Assembly: GCA_900538355.1 (NCBI GenBank)
Contig: UPXS01000006.1
Location: forward strand, 62,001 to 126,000
Direction of reading: 5' to 3'
DNA length: 64,000 nucleotides
Origin: an uncultured Veillonella sp.
Lineage (GTDB): Bacteria > Bacillota > Negativicutes > Veillonellales > Veillonellaceae
In this document: one piece after another, positions 42,909 to 51,078 of the stretch
Layout of the letters: every line of letters begins with the position of its first letter
Position numbering within the stretch: the stretch's first letter is position 1
Notes under the pieces: model-generated
Databases searched by the model: none
What the model was told of the DNA's origin: nothing
What the model saw: the letters and a program-made list of their open reading frames with translations, nothing else
Translations under genes and position numbers: made by a program

Positions 42909-44810
42909 TTATTTACACAATGCATCTGTATTGACGGAAACAATTTTTTCGCCTTTTTTATTGTATAAATGGGTTGCACATGCGAGACATGGGTCGAAGG
43001 AGTGAATTACCTTCAAGATTTCAAGTGGTTTATCTGCAATTTTTACATGTGTATCAATCATGGAGTCTTCGTAGGCACCATGTTCGTTAGCTGCAGTCTT
43101 AGGACATGCATTCCATGTAGATGGTACGATACATTGATAGTTTGCAGAGCGACCATCTTTAATATGAATCCAGTGACCCAAACCACCACGAGGAGCATCT
43201 ACAAGGCCAACACCTTTAGCATCTTTATCCCATGTATTTGGCTCAAATTTAGTCATATCAGCTACAGTAGTGTCACCATTTTTGATGTTAGCAACGAGTT
43301 TATCAAAGAAGTATTGACTCATATTTGCTGCTACTTGTGCATCAAGGCCACGACATGCTGTACGACCAACCATTGTAGTCATCCATACGTGAGCAGGAAC
43401 GCCAAGTACTTGAGATACTGTATCGATTTGACGAACAATCATGGATTCTGCCCAAGTTGGATCTTTAATGATACCTTGTTTTACTTTTGTATATACAACG
43501 ATATATTTTGCTAATGGGCCAACTTCTGCAGTTTTGCCTTTGAAAGTTGGGGATTTAATCCAAGAATATTTTTTATCTTCATCAAGGAATTCCCATTTTT
43601 CTTTTGTACCAGATTTAGGGCCTGTAAACTTAGGATCTGTAACACCTTCGATAGGATGAAGAGAGCTTTTACCATCTGGATATGTGAACCAGGAGTGATC
43701 AACCTCTTCACTGAGGTATTGAGGATCCATGAAGTCTTTACCTTCTAATGGAATAAATGTAGCTTTATCTACGCCTAATGCAAAGTTTTCAACTACGCCA
43801 TTAGAACGAACGACACATTTTTTATGGTAGTCACCATTAGAAATGCCAGAATATGTATCATCTGGATAGTCACCGTAGGACATAACGCGTTTTTTCGCAA
43901 GGCCACCGCCATCAATCATGCCTTTTTCTACATACATTTTGCCGATAGCTAATAGATCTGGCACGTAGAAATTATTTACCAAATCTTTAGCCAATGCAAT
44001 AGATTCTTCTACCGCAGCAAGACGTTGTGTATTAATAGGCGCATTCATATCATTCATAGAAATAGAACATGGCATGCCACCTACAACATAGTGCGGATGA
44101 GGGTTTTTACCACCAAATACAACGTGAGGAATTACGATATCACGTTGACGATCAAGAATATTCAAGTAATGGGATACGGCCATCAAATGAACCTCTGGTG
44201 GCAACAAATTATAATCAGGATGATCCCACCATTGAGCGGAGAAAATACCCAATTGACCAGATTCTACAATTTTCTTAATCTTTTGTTGTATAGCTGTGAA
44301 ATAAGCAGTTGTAGCTTTAGGGAACTCTTTAGGATATGCAGAGTCTTTAGACGCAGTTTCAGCAGGCGCTAAACCACTTACATTATAAGTAGCTAATACA
44401 TCATTTTGTAATTGTGCTGTTTTAGCTGGATCTGCACTAAGCGCTGCTACAGGGCTAACCCAGTCAAGAGCATGCAAATGATAGAAGTGAACAATATGGT
44501 CATGTACATCTAAACAACTATGCATGATATTACGAATGTAGTTTGCATTTTTAGGAATTGTAATGCCAATCGCATCCTCCACAGCACGTAATGCTGCTAA
44601 GGCATGTGTTGAAGTACATACACCACAAATACGTTGTACGAACGCCCAAAGGTCACGAGGATCGCGATCTTTAGCAACAAGTTCGATACCGCGCCAAGCA
44701 GTACCAGAAGACAATGCGTCCTCTACTTTACCACTCGCTTCATCAACTTTTATTTCTACCCGTAAATGACCTTCAATACGGGAAATCGGATCTACTACTA
44801 CGCGTTTCAT
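42909..44810 (-). CDS. hyaB: [NiFe] hydrogenase large subunit
   Basis: 633 residues. The four active-site Cys are in RICGVCTSTHA near 61-71 and DPCLACATH near 606. The residues after that His form the tail removed by HyaD. SRIEGHLRVEIKVDE opens the protein. This is a group 1 membrane-bound uptake type. Its ATG overlaps the small-subunit stop (TAATG), with GGAGG inside the small-subunit gene. Ni insertion needs hyp genes, which are not in this window. Confidence 0.95.
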   Translation of the reverse strand: MKRVVVDPISRIEGHLRVEIKVDEASGKVEDALSSGTAWRGIELVAKDRDPRDLWAFVQRICGVCTSTHALAALRAVEDAIGITIPKNANYIRNIMHSCLDVHDHIVHFYHLHALDWVSPVAALSADPAKTAQLQNDVLATYNVSGLAPAETASKDSAYPKEFPKATTAYFTAIQQKIKKIVESGQLGIFSAQWWDHPDYNLLPPEVHLMAVSHYLNILDRQRDIVIPHVVFGGKNPHPHYVVGGMPCSISMNDMNAPINTQRLAAVEESIALAKDLVNNFYVPDLLAIGKMYVEKGMIDGGGLAKKRVMSYGDYPDDTYSGISNGDYHKKCVVRSNGVVENFALGVDKATFIPLEGKDFMDPQYLSEEVDHSWFTYPDGKSSLHPIEGVTDPKFTGPKSGTKEKWEFLDEDKKYSWIKSPTFKGKTAEVGPLAKYIVVYTKVKQGIIKDPTWAESMIVRQIDTVSQVLGVPAHVWMTTMVGRTACRGLDAQVAANMSQYFFDKLVANIKNGDTTVADMTKFEPNTWDKDAKGVGLVDAPRGGLGHWIHIKDGRSANYQCIVPSTWNACPKTAANEHGAYEDSMIDTHVKIADKPLEILKVIHSFDPCLACATHLYNKKGEKIVSVNTDALCK

Positions 44811-45949
44811 TAGTGACCTCCTCCATTATTATGTTTCTTTTCATCCCATAAGCCTTGTTCTTTTAAGCGTTTTTCTTCTTTCATATCAAGAATTTTATTA
44901 CGCGTAAGAGTTGCAGCACCATGAACGATAACTGCTGCAGTAGCACCAACAGCAGCCACTGTACCGATTGTATCAGCAGTTGTGATGGTATTAGCTAATG
45001 GAATATCTGGTAAACGTTTGTAGAATACGTCATTATCCCAGAAGCCCTTTTCAGAGCACCCAATACAGCCGTGACCAGATTGAATTGGATAGGACAAACC
45101 ATTCCACCAACGTAAGTTACCACAAGAATTATATGTTTGAGGTCCACGACAACCTACTTTATACAAGCACCAACCAGATTTAGATGCATCGTCGTCGAAT
45201 TTTTCAACGAAGAGACCAGAGTCAAAGAAGGCACGGCGGTAGCATGTGTCGTGAATACGATTGCCATAAAATTGTTTAGGACGGCCTTGAGAATCAAGAG
45301 GTGGGATTTGACCAAATAATGCATAATGCATGATTACACCAGTCATAACCTCTGGAATTGGAGGACATCCAGGAACTTTGATAATAGGCTTACCAGATAC
45401 AACAGAAGATACAGATACTGTATTTGTTGGATTTGGTTTAGCCGCTTGAATGCCACCCCAAGCTGCGCAGGAACCATATTCGATGATTGCTGCTGCACCT
45501 TTAGCAGCTTCTAATAAGGATTCTTTAAATGTGCGACCACCTACTGTACAGTAAACGCCATTTTCATCAAGTGGCACACCACCTTCAACAGCCAAGATAT
45601 ATTTGCCTGCTTTTTCTTTGATGATTTTCTCTAAATGTTCCTCTAATGGTGCACCAGATGCAGCCGCCAAGGTATCATCATATTCAAGAGAAATCATATT
45701 CAAAATTACATCAGATGTAAATGGAGAAGATGAGCGAATAAAGGACTCACTACAACCAGTACATTCATGACCATGTAGCCAAATTACCGTAGGCAATTCA
45801 GTTGTTTCGGCAGCCTTAACAACGGTATCTAACATCGTTGGTGGCAAGCCTAAAATAGCGGTGAGCGCTACACAGGATTTCATAAATGTGCGTCGACTCA
45901 AACGTCGCTCTTGGAAGAGTGTCCATAAACTGTTTACACGATTCTTCAC
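44810..45949 (-). CDS. hyaA: [NiFe] hydrogenase small subunit, Tat-exported
   Basis: 379 residues from a GTG at 45947-45949, chosen because AAGGAGG lies 9 bases ahead; the TTG further up has no ribosome site. The Tat signal is SRRTFMKSCVALTAILGLPP. Fe-S ligands occur in WLHGHECTGCSESF (proximal cluster), GSCAAWGG, GCPPIPEV, CYRR, GWCLYKVGCRGPQTYNSC and GHGCIGCSEKGF. A C-terminal membrane helix (about 320-345) anchors it. Tat export of the HyaAB dimer places the enzyme on the periplasmic side. Confidence 0.95.
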   Translation of the reverse strand: MKNRVNSLWTLFQERRLSRRTFMKSCVALTAILGLPPTMLDTVVKAAETTELPTVIWLHGHECTGCSESFIRSSSPFTSDVILNMISLEYDDTLAAASGAPLEEHLEKIIKEKAGKYILAVEGGVPLDENGVYCTVGGRTFKESLLEAAKGAAAIIEYGSCAAWGGIQAAKPNPTNTVSVSSVVSGKPIIKVPGCPPIPEVMTGVIMHYALFGQIPPLDSQGRPKQFYGNRIHDTCYRRAFFDSGLFVEKFDDDASKSGWCLYKVGCRGPQTYNSCGNLRWWNGLSYPIQSGHGCIGCSEKGFWDNDVFYKRLPDIPLANTITTADTIGTVAAVGATAAVIVHGAATLTRNKILDMKEEKRLKEQGLWDEKKHNNGGGH

Positions 45950-45980
45950 GGAATATAGCCTCCTTACAACAACTTTGCGC

Positions 45981-46010
45981 AATATATCAATATTACTTAA
46001 TGAACTACAA
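45981..46010 (-). promoter_or_regulatory. Possible hydrogenase promoter
   Basis: On the minus strand TTGTAG is followed by an 18-base spacer and TATATT (45981-45986). It lies just downstream of the first of two palindromes. Confidence 0.4.
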
Positions 46011-46015
46011 CTATT

Positions 46016-46088
46016 ATGATAATAATCATACTATGAAAATTAAATAATATACTATTTAATTCGTCACAGCTATTATGATAACAATCAT
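46016..46088. promoter_or_regulatory. Two matching palindromes upstream of hyaA
   Basis: ATGATAATAATCAT (46016-46029) and ATGATAACAATCAT (46075-46088) both read TGAT-N4-ATCA, 59 bases apart, and lie in a longer shared CTATTATGATAA context. The shape fits a CRP/FNR-family site and less well Fur or NikR boxes. Confidence 0.55.
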
Positions 46089-46143
46089 ATTCTTACTACT
46101 TTATTATATCACTTAATATTTATGAAAACTATATAATTCAAAT

Positions 46144-46186
46144 AAAAAAGCTGTACGCAAGAAATTTTATTTAACTTGCATACAGC
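46144..46186 (-). terminator. Terminator of trxA
   Basis: GCTGTACGCAAG (46150-46161) pairs with CTTGCATACAGC (46175-46186), one G-U, with six T beyond on the minus strand. Confidence 0.85.
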
Positions 46187-46230
46187 CTTGTATTATATAT
46201 TTTTTGTAAAATTCATTAGTTATCAATAAA

Positions 46231-46560
46231 TTAGATAACTTCCTTGATTAGGGACTCAAGCACATCAGCTTTCTTGTAGCCCACAAGGGAATCAAGCATT
46301 TTGCCATCACGGTAGAATACCATGGATGGAATACCATCGATATCTTCTTTCAACAAAACGCCGCGAAGATTTTTATCTTCTGCATCAACACTAAAGAACT
46401 CTACTTGACCTTTTAAACGTTCAGCTACTGCTTCTACTTCTGGACGCATAACAGTGCAAGGTTCGCACCAGGCAGCCCAGAAATCGACAATAGCTAAACC
46501 TTTAGAGCCAAGTACCTTCTCATCAAATTCTTGTACACTAGTAATCGCTGTAATTGCCAT
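46231..46560 (-). CDS. trxA: Thioredoxin with CEPC active site
   Basis: 109 residues of thioredoxin fold: VDFWAAWCEPCTVMRPE with the redox Cys at 32 and 35, the cis-Pro in GIPSMVFYRDG near 77, and the final Gly-containing GYKKADVLESL. The usual CGPC is replaced by CEPC, and the Asp-Phe buried acid is kept (VDFW). This should alter redox potential or partner choice. Monocistronic, downstream of rnpB. Confidence 0.9.
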   Translation of the reverse strand: MAITAITSVQEFDEKVLGSKGLAIVDFWAAWCEPCTVMRPEVEAVAERLKGQVEFFSVDAEDKNLRGVLLKEDIDGIPSMVFYRDGKMLDSLVGYKKADVLESLIKEVI

Positions 46561-46618
46561 GAAGTTCTCCTAACAAAGATCTACAATCTTATATACTATA
46601 AATTATATCTAAAATATG

Positions 46619-46971
46619 GAAGCAAGCAATCAATAAGCCGAGTTCTGTTCCGCTTGCGCGGTGACGATTATCTTTCTAGGCGTACAGTCGCCTGCACGCT
46701 CGAGCGACACAACCCGGAAGGTAGGCGGGACCACCCTTAACCCTTCCCTATTCGGTCTTGCTCCGGATGGGGTTTACCGAGCCAGCCTGTTACCAGACTG
46801 CTGGTGAGCTCTTACCTCACCTTTCCACCCTTACCACTGACGTGGCGGTTTCCTTTTCTATGGCACTTTCCCTAAGGTTACCCTCGCCAGACGTTATCTG
46901 GCATCCTGCCCTATGGAGCTCGGACTTTCCTCGAGTCCAATGGACTCGCAACCGTCTTTCATACTTGCTTC
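46619..46971 (-). ncRNA. rnpB: RNase P RNA, bacterial class A
   Basis: On the minus strand: P1 arms GAAGCAAG and CTTGCTTC at the two ends, the conserved GAGGAAAGTCCGAGCTCC and CATAGGGCAGGATGCC near the 5' end, GGTAAACCCC in the middle and ACAGAACTCGGCTTA near the 3' end. About 353 bases. It is the catalytic RNA that removes 5' leaders from tRNA precursors. Confidence 0.95.
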
Positions 46972-47018
46972 AATTCAGTTTATCATAGCTAGCCTATTTG
47001 TTGCAAGAAAATGCAATA

Positions 47019-48122
47019 TTATAAGAAGAAGAAATCATTCTGTTCTGTAAACGCTTTCACAGGAACAGGTACATCTTTACTAAGTAAATACTCACATAAA
47101 CCTCTCGCAACAATAGATTCTGTGCCAAAATGCCCCGCATCAACTACGAGCAATCCCAGCTCTTTGGCCAATTGTGCATCATGATATTTCACATCACCTG
47201 TAATATATGCATCCACATGCAAGCGAGCTGCATCCTTAATAAATTCCGCGCCAGCACCAGAGCAGAGTGCTATAGATTGGATTTCTTGAGGCGCTACCCC
47301 TGCAAAACGAATATTAGCGTCTGGCAATGCTTCCTGAACCCATTCACGGAATGTATCTAAATTGAGTGCATTTGGCAAACGACCAATACGACCTAAATAT
47401 TGAATTGAACCTTTTGGCTCAACCAAGGATACTACTTCATAAGCTACCTCTTCATAAGGATGGGCCTCTTTCATTGCCTCTATAACTTGGCTTAAATGTG
47501 TACTATCAACGACAGCATTAACTTGTACCTCAGTTGCTACCGTTAAAGCACCGGCTTCACCGATAACAGGATTAGAGTCTTCGTTACCAATGAAGCGACC
47601 TTCACCATGAATACTAAAGCTACAGAACTCATAGTTACCAATTTTGCCAGCACCAGCAGCCCCCATAGCATGGCGAACTGCATCAGCTGCATTTTCAGGC
47701 ACAAATGTAGTTATTTTATATAGCGCATCTTCACCGGTTTTGATAAAGCCCTTAACGTCTATAAGGCCTAATCGTTCTGCCAACATATCGTTTAAGCCAC
47801 CTGGTGCAATATCAAGATTCGTATGGGCACTGTATACGGCAATCTTATGTTGAATCAATTTATGAATCATGCGCCCTTGAGTCGTATCACAAGATAGTTG
47901 TTTTAATCCTTTAAAAATTAACGGGTGATGACTAATGATTAAATTACAGTCATGTTCAATGGCATACGAAAGGGTTTCCTCTGTTACATCTAATGTAGTT
48001 AATACACCTGTAACCATAACGTTTCTGTCGCCTACCATAAGGCCTACATTATCCCAAGATTCCGCATAGGATCGAGGTGCTAATTGTTCCATTAAGGTAA
48101 TGACTTGTTGAACAGTTGTCAT
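47019..48122 (-). CDS. Nif3-like dinuclear metal protein (YqfO type)
   Basis: About 367 residues from the ATG at 48122; a GTG three codons earlier is possible. The metal-binding SWDNVGLMVGD, ISHHPLIFKG and the C-terminal DAGHFGTESIV are typical. The length, with a middle PII/CutA-like insert (YEFCSFSIHGEGRFIGNEDSNP..), is the YqfO form. Biochemical role unsettled. Paired with trmK as in Bacillus yqfN-yqfO. Confidence 0.9.
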   Translation of the reverse strand: MTTVQQVITLMEQLAPRSYAESWDNVGLMVGDRNVMVTGVLTTLDVTEETLSYAIEHDCNLIISHHPLIFKGLKQLSCDTTQGRMIHKLIQHKIAVYSAHTNLDIAPGGLNDMLAERLGLIDVKGFIKTGEDALYKITTFVPENAADAVRHAMGAAGAGKIGNYEFCSFSIHGEGRFIGNEDSNPVIGEAGALTVATEVQVNAVVDSTHLSQVIEAMKEAHPYEEVAYEVVSLVEPKGSIQYLGRIGRLPNALNLDTFREWVQEALPDANIRFAGVAPQEIQSIALCSGAGAEFIKDAARLHVDAYITGDVKYHDAQLAKELGLLVVDAGHFGTESIVARGLCEYLLSKDVPVPVKAFTEQNDFFFL

Positions 48123-48137
48123 AAAACTCACTTCTTT

Positions 48138-48869
48138 CTATCTACTTTCTAAAAGGCTACGAAGAAATTCGACTTCGCGCTCTAAATCCCGATATTTATC
48201 AGTATGGCTCAATTTCTCTGTCATACCATCTAAGGCACATTGTCGTTGATACATCAAATACTCAATATATTTATTCCAAAGAGGTGGACGTTCTTGTTCA
48301 AGAAGAGCCCCTACTGACCACAGCAAGGATTCTTCAGGCAATTCGGCATACACATTTTCATGATTTGCTGTACCTGTATAGTTTTCCAGGCAATCCTCGC
48401 GAATCGCTAAAAACGCAGTATATAATTTACCGGTATCTTCAACGATAATTTCAAGAACAATAACATACCCTTTTTGCACCATATATTGACGCAATTCTTT
48501 TTGCCCATTCTGTGGTTGTAATACGTAGAAATCCAACGGCTCCGGCCCTGCATCTACAATATCGCGCATGAGGTATCCCCCCATACCACAGCAAATGGCA
48601 CCATTTAATTCGCCCTTCTCGGTAACCTTTAGTCCATCTCCTAAACGACAATCAATTATAGAGCTTAATCCACAAGATTGAACATATTCCTTTGCAGACT
48701 CTAAAGGCCCCTTATGAACATCACCGGCTATAACAAAGTCAGCACGATTACGGTTGATAAGTTCTACTGCTAAATATCCATGATCAGTACCAATATCAGC
48801 TATCGCACGAGCCTTTGGCACAATCGAAAAAACCGCCTCTAAGCGATCCATCATAGGTCTAGGTTCCAT
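48138..48869 (-). CDS. trmK: tRNA (adenine-22-N1)-methyltransferase
   Basis: 243 residues of the TrmK/YqfN family: ARAIADIGTDHGYLAVELI (SAM motif I) near 20, GAICCGMGGYLMRDI near 90, and FYVLQPQNGQKELRQYM near 112. It methylates A22 in tRNA. It precedes the nif3-like gene by 6 bases. Confidence 0.9.
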   Translation of the reverse strand: MEPRPMMDRLEAVFSIVPKARAIADIGTDHGYLAVELINRNRADFVIAGDVHKGPLESAKEYVQSCGLSSIIDCRLGDGLKVTEKGELNGAICCGMGGYLMRDIVDAGPEPLDFYVLQPQNGQKELRQYMVQKGYVIVLEIIVEDTGKLYTAFLAIREDCLENYTGTANHENVYAELPEESLLWSVGALLEQERPPLWNKYIEYLMYQRQCALDGMTEKLSHTDKYRDLEREVEFLRSLLESR

Positions 48870-49000
48870 AATTCCTCTATTTCCTATTTATCCCTTAGTA
48901 CACTCATAAATCAGACGATGAATACTGTAGAGTATCATCTACTATCCACCTTAGTAATGACTATTGTATCTAAGAAATAAATGGATTACATATAAAAATA

Positions 49001-49026
49001 ACCGCCCTTGAATTCTCAAGGACGGT
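49001..49026 (-). terminator. Terminator after the tRNA gene
   Basis: CCTTGA/TCAAGG with outer ACCG/CGGT, followed on the minus strand by TTATTTTTA. Confidence 0.75.
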
Positions 49027-49041
49027 AGATATCAACATAAT

Positions 49042-49117
49042 TGGTGGGCCCACCTGGGATCGAACCAGGGACCGACCGGTTATGAGCCGGTTGCTCTACC
49101 CCTGAGCTATAGGCCCA
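49042..49117 (-). tRNA. tRNA with CAU anticodon (elongator Met or Ile2)
   Basis: 76 bases including an encoded CCA. Acceptor stem GGGCCTA/TGGGCCC, D arm AGCTCAGGGGTAGAGC, anticodon arm ACCGG-CTCATAA-CCGGT, T arm CCTGG-TTCGATC-CCAGG. The anticodon is CAU; the first base pair G-C and lack of the initiator GGG/CCC anticodon stem exclude tRNA-fMet. Elongator Met and lysidine-modified Ile2 cannot be told apart safely. Confidence 0.93.
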
Positions 49118-49178
49118 CAGTTAGTTTCTAGCTTATTAATTATACCGAATAGCCTGACTATTAGTCAAGATATCTGGT

Positions 49179-49742
49179 CTAGGACTGTTTCATCAACATA
49201 AAACGGTGAATCATATTATCTTCGTTAAATACACCCTTTGTAGCTAATGTAGTAGTCTGGCTATCTGTAGATTTAATCCCTCTCGCACTCATACAACTAT
49301 GAGAAGATGTAATATGAACAATAACATCCTCTGACCCTGTAGCCAGTGAAATAACTTCACAGATATCTTCTCCAATTTTTTCTTGTAATTGCAATCGTTT
49401 ACAACACATTTCAGCAATACGAGGTATTTTTGATAAGCCAATAACACGCCCTTTAGGAATATAGCCAATGCTAATACTCATATCATACATCAAAGCCATA
49501 TGGTGTTCACAATGGGAAAAACACGTAATATCCTTTACTACAACCATTTGATTTGTATCAACTTCAAAGGTCTTACCATACATCTCTGCAATCTCAGCAT
49601 TCGTATACTGAATTCCTTCGTATACCTCTGCCATCATTTGAGCTACGCGCTTAGGCGTTTCTACTAAACCTTCACGATTAGGGTCCTCCCCCAAGGCTTC
49701 TAGCAATTGATATACAAGTGATTCTATTTTTTCTGTATCCAT
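49179..49742 (-). CDS. folE: GTP cyclohydrolase I
   Basis: 187 residues of type I GTP cyclohydrolase: TPKRVAQMMAEVYEG, the zinc ligands in CFSHCEHHMALMYD (Cys, His) and HSCMSARGIK near 150. It makes 7,8-dihydroneopterin triphosphate for folate and for queuosine. Its place after queD-queE suggests the queuosine pathway is its main client. Confidence 0.93.
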   Translation of the reverse strand: MDTEKIESLVYQLLEALGEDPNREGLVETPKRVAQMMAEVYEGIQYTNAEIAEMYGKTFEVDTNQMVVVKDITCFSHCEHHMALMYDMSISIGYIPKGRVIGLSKIPRIAEMCCKRLQLQEKIGEDICEVISLATGSEDVIVHITSSHSCMSARGIKSTDSQTTTLATKGVFNEDNMIHRFMLMKQS

Positions 49743-49846
49743 TTGTTCCCCTTTATATCAAGATGTCATCATATCATAATGTATCATACTGCATTAGAAA
49801 ACACTCGATACTCTACATCCGATACTCTACCTACACCCTAACTATA

Positions 49847-50590
49847 CTATACACCTTTCGCATCAGGATCCCATACAAATTTATGAATCTGTAATTGGAA
49901 TCGTACATTTTGTAGATTATGCTCCTTCATATAATCAATAATGGTAGCTGCCTCTATTTTCCCCCACACTGGCGATACATAAATTTGAGCCTTTGTAGGA
50001 TATTGATTAATCATACGACGCATACAGTCTAAATCCTCTACGGAACCTACTACAAATTTAATTAAATCCTGCTTCCTAGAAACTTTGAATATATCTAAAT
50101 TCATAGATTCCTCAGCTAAAGAGGATGGTGTTTTATAATCGTAGGTAAACCACACATTATCTCGGTAAAAGCTCGGTATAATGGTGCCATTCGTTTCAAT
50201 ATTAAAATCGTAGGGACTTTCACTATTTAATACGTCTTGAGCGTCTTCAGATACGTTATTTCCCGTAGTCGATTGTTTCTCAGCACACCGTTTATCCTCT
50301 AATTTAGCAGATTTACGACGATTTAATTCATCGATTAGCTCCACTACAGCAGCTTGTTGTAATAGTGGCTCACCACCCGTAATGGTAATGCGATGATTAC
50401 CTAAATTTTCAATAGCATCAGCTACCTCTCGGACAGTCATGTCTGTGAAAGTACTATCAACACCATAACTATAGGTAGTATCACAATATGAACAGCGTAT
50501 ATTGCAATCATGAAGGCGTAAGAATGTGGTTAATAGACCTTGTCGACTTCCTTCACCATCAATAGAAGCGAAGATTTCAATCACGTTCAT
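49847..50590 (-). CDS. queE: 7-carboxy-7-deazaguanine synthase
   Basis: 247 residues, radical SAM. IFASIDGEGSRQGLLTTFLRLHDCN leads to the Fe-S motif CNIRCSYC near 29, and GGEPLLQ follows near 76. It converts 6-carboxytetrahydropterin to 7-carboxy-7-deazaguanine. About 35 extra polar residues (KSAKLEDKRCAEKQ...NSESPY) sit between the VVELIDELNRR helix and the IETNGT strand. The gene overlaps queD by 14 bases. Confidence 0.92.
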   Translation of the reverse strand: MNVIEIFASIDGEGSRQGLLTTFLRLHDCNIRCSYCDTTYSYGVDSTFTDMTVREVADAIENLGNHRITITGGEPLLQQAAVVELIDELNRRKSAKLEDKRCAEKQSTTGNNVSEDAQDVLNSESPYDFNIETNGTIIPSFYRDNVWFTYDYKTPSSLAEESMNLDIFKVSRKQDLIKFVVGSVEDLDCMRRMINQYPTKAQIYVSPVWGKIEAATIIDYMKEHNLQNVRFQLQIHKFVWDPDAKGV

Positions 50591-50915
50591 AAATAGCTGT
50601 GTTCCCTTCAGACTCTTGAACCTCTACCTTGAAACATTTAGGGCCCAACTCATCGGCAATCCATTTTGCCATGTTTTCAGCAGTAGGATTGATATCGCCT
50701 AATACATCATTGATATGACGATGATCTAAGCGACCATGTATTTTTTCTTTAATAATAGTAAAGTCGATGACCATGCCATTATGGTCTAACTCTTCAGAAC
50801 GAGCATGAACCGTAATAATCCAATTATGTCCATGTAGATTTTGACATTTACTTGGATAATCTAATTTCAATTGGTGAGACGCACTCACCTCTAATCGTTT
50901 TGTAACTGTAAACAT
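50577..50915 (-). CDS. queD: 6-carboxytetrahydropterin synthase
   Basis: 112 residues of the QueD/PTPS family: SASHQLKLDYPSKCQNLHGHNW with zinc His and catalytic Cys, GMVIDFTIIKEKI, LDHRHIND and a final VEVQESEGNTAIYE. It is the second queuosine step. First gene of queD-queE-folE; queC is not in this window. Confidence 0.93.
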   Translation of the reverse strand: MFTVTKRLEVSASHQLKLDYPSKCQNLHGHNWIITVHARSEELDHNGMVIDFTIIKEKIHGRLDHRHINDVLGDINPTAENMAKWIADELGPKCFKVEVQESEGNTAIYERD

Positions 50916-51009
50916 TATATCTCCTAAATATTATATGAACTTTAATATTTGCTATGTATTACATTAAAAGGCTTTAACGTACTTTTATCACTTACGTTTA
51001 CTATCTTTA

Positions 51010-51018
51010 ATTATATCA
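51010..51018 (-). promoter_or_regulatory. Extended -10 element for queD
   Basis: TGATATAAT on the minus strand, 95 bases ahead of queD and immediately after the rpoD terminator. Confidence 0.45.
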
Positions 51019-51021
51019 CAA

Positions 51022-51063
51022 AAGGGTTGCAACACAGCACAATAGCACTGTATTACAACCCTT
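51022..51063 (-). terminator. Terminator of rpoD
   Basis: AAGGGTTG/CAACCCTT with additional pairing inside (ACAG/CTGT), followed on the minus strand by TTTTGTG. Confidence 0.8.
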
Positions 51064-51078
51064 AAGAGATTCAACCTC

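Noticed and set aside
42969..43514. Open plus-strand frame across the hydrogenase large-subunit gene
   Set aside because: Antisense to hyaB with no ribosome site; a shadow of codon bias.
45949..45982. Start of the hydrogenase small subunit at the TTG at 45982
   Set aside because: AAGGAGG lies inside that extension and is correctly spaced for the GTG at 45949.
46016..46088. Fur or NikR operators
   Set aside because: The sites are shorter than a Fur 19-mer and lack the GTATGA-N16-TCATAC layout of NikR; TGAT-N4-ATCA fits FNR-like sites better, although this is not proven.
49042..49117. Initiator tRNA-fMet
   Set aside because: The first base pair is G-C paired and the anticodon stem lacks three consecutive G-C pairs of the initiator type; elongator Met or Ile2 fits better.
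50916..51009. preQ1 riboswitch ahead of queD
   Set aside because: The C-rich loop and the A-rich ACUA tail of the known classes are not present in the 90-base leader.
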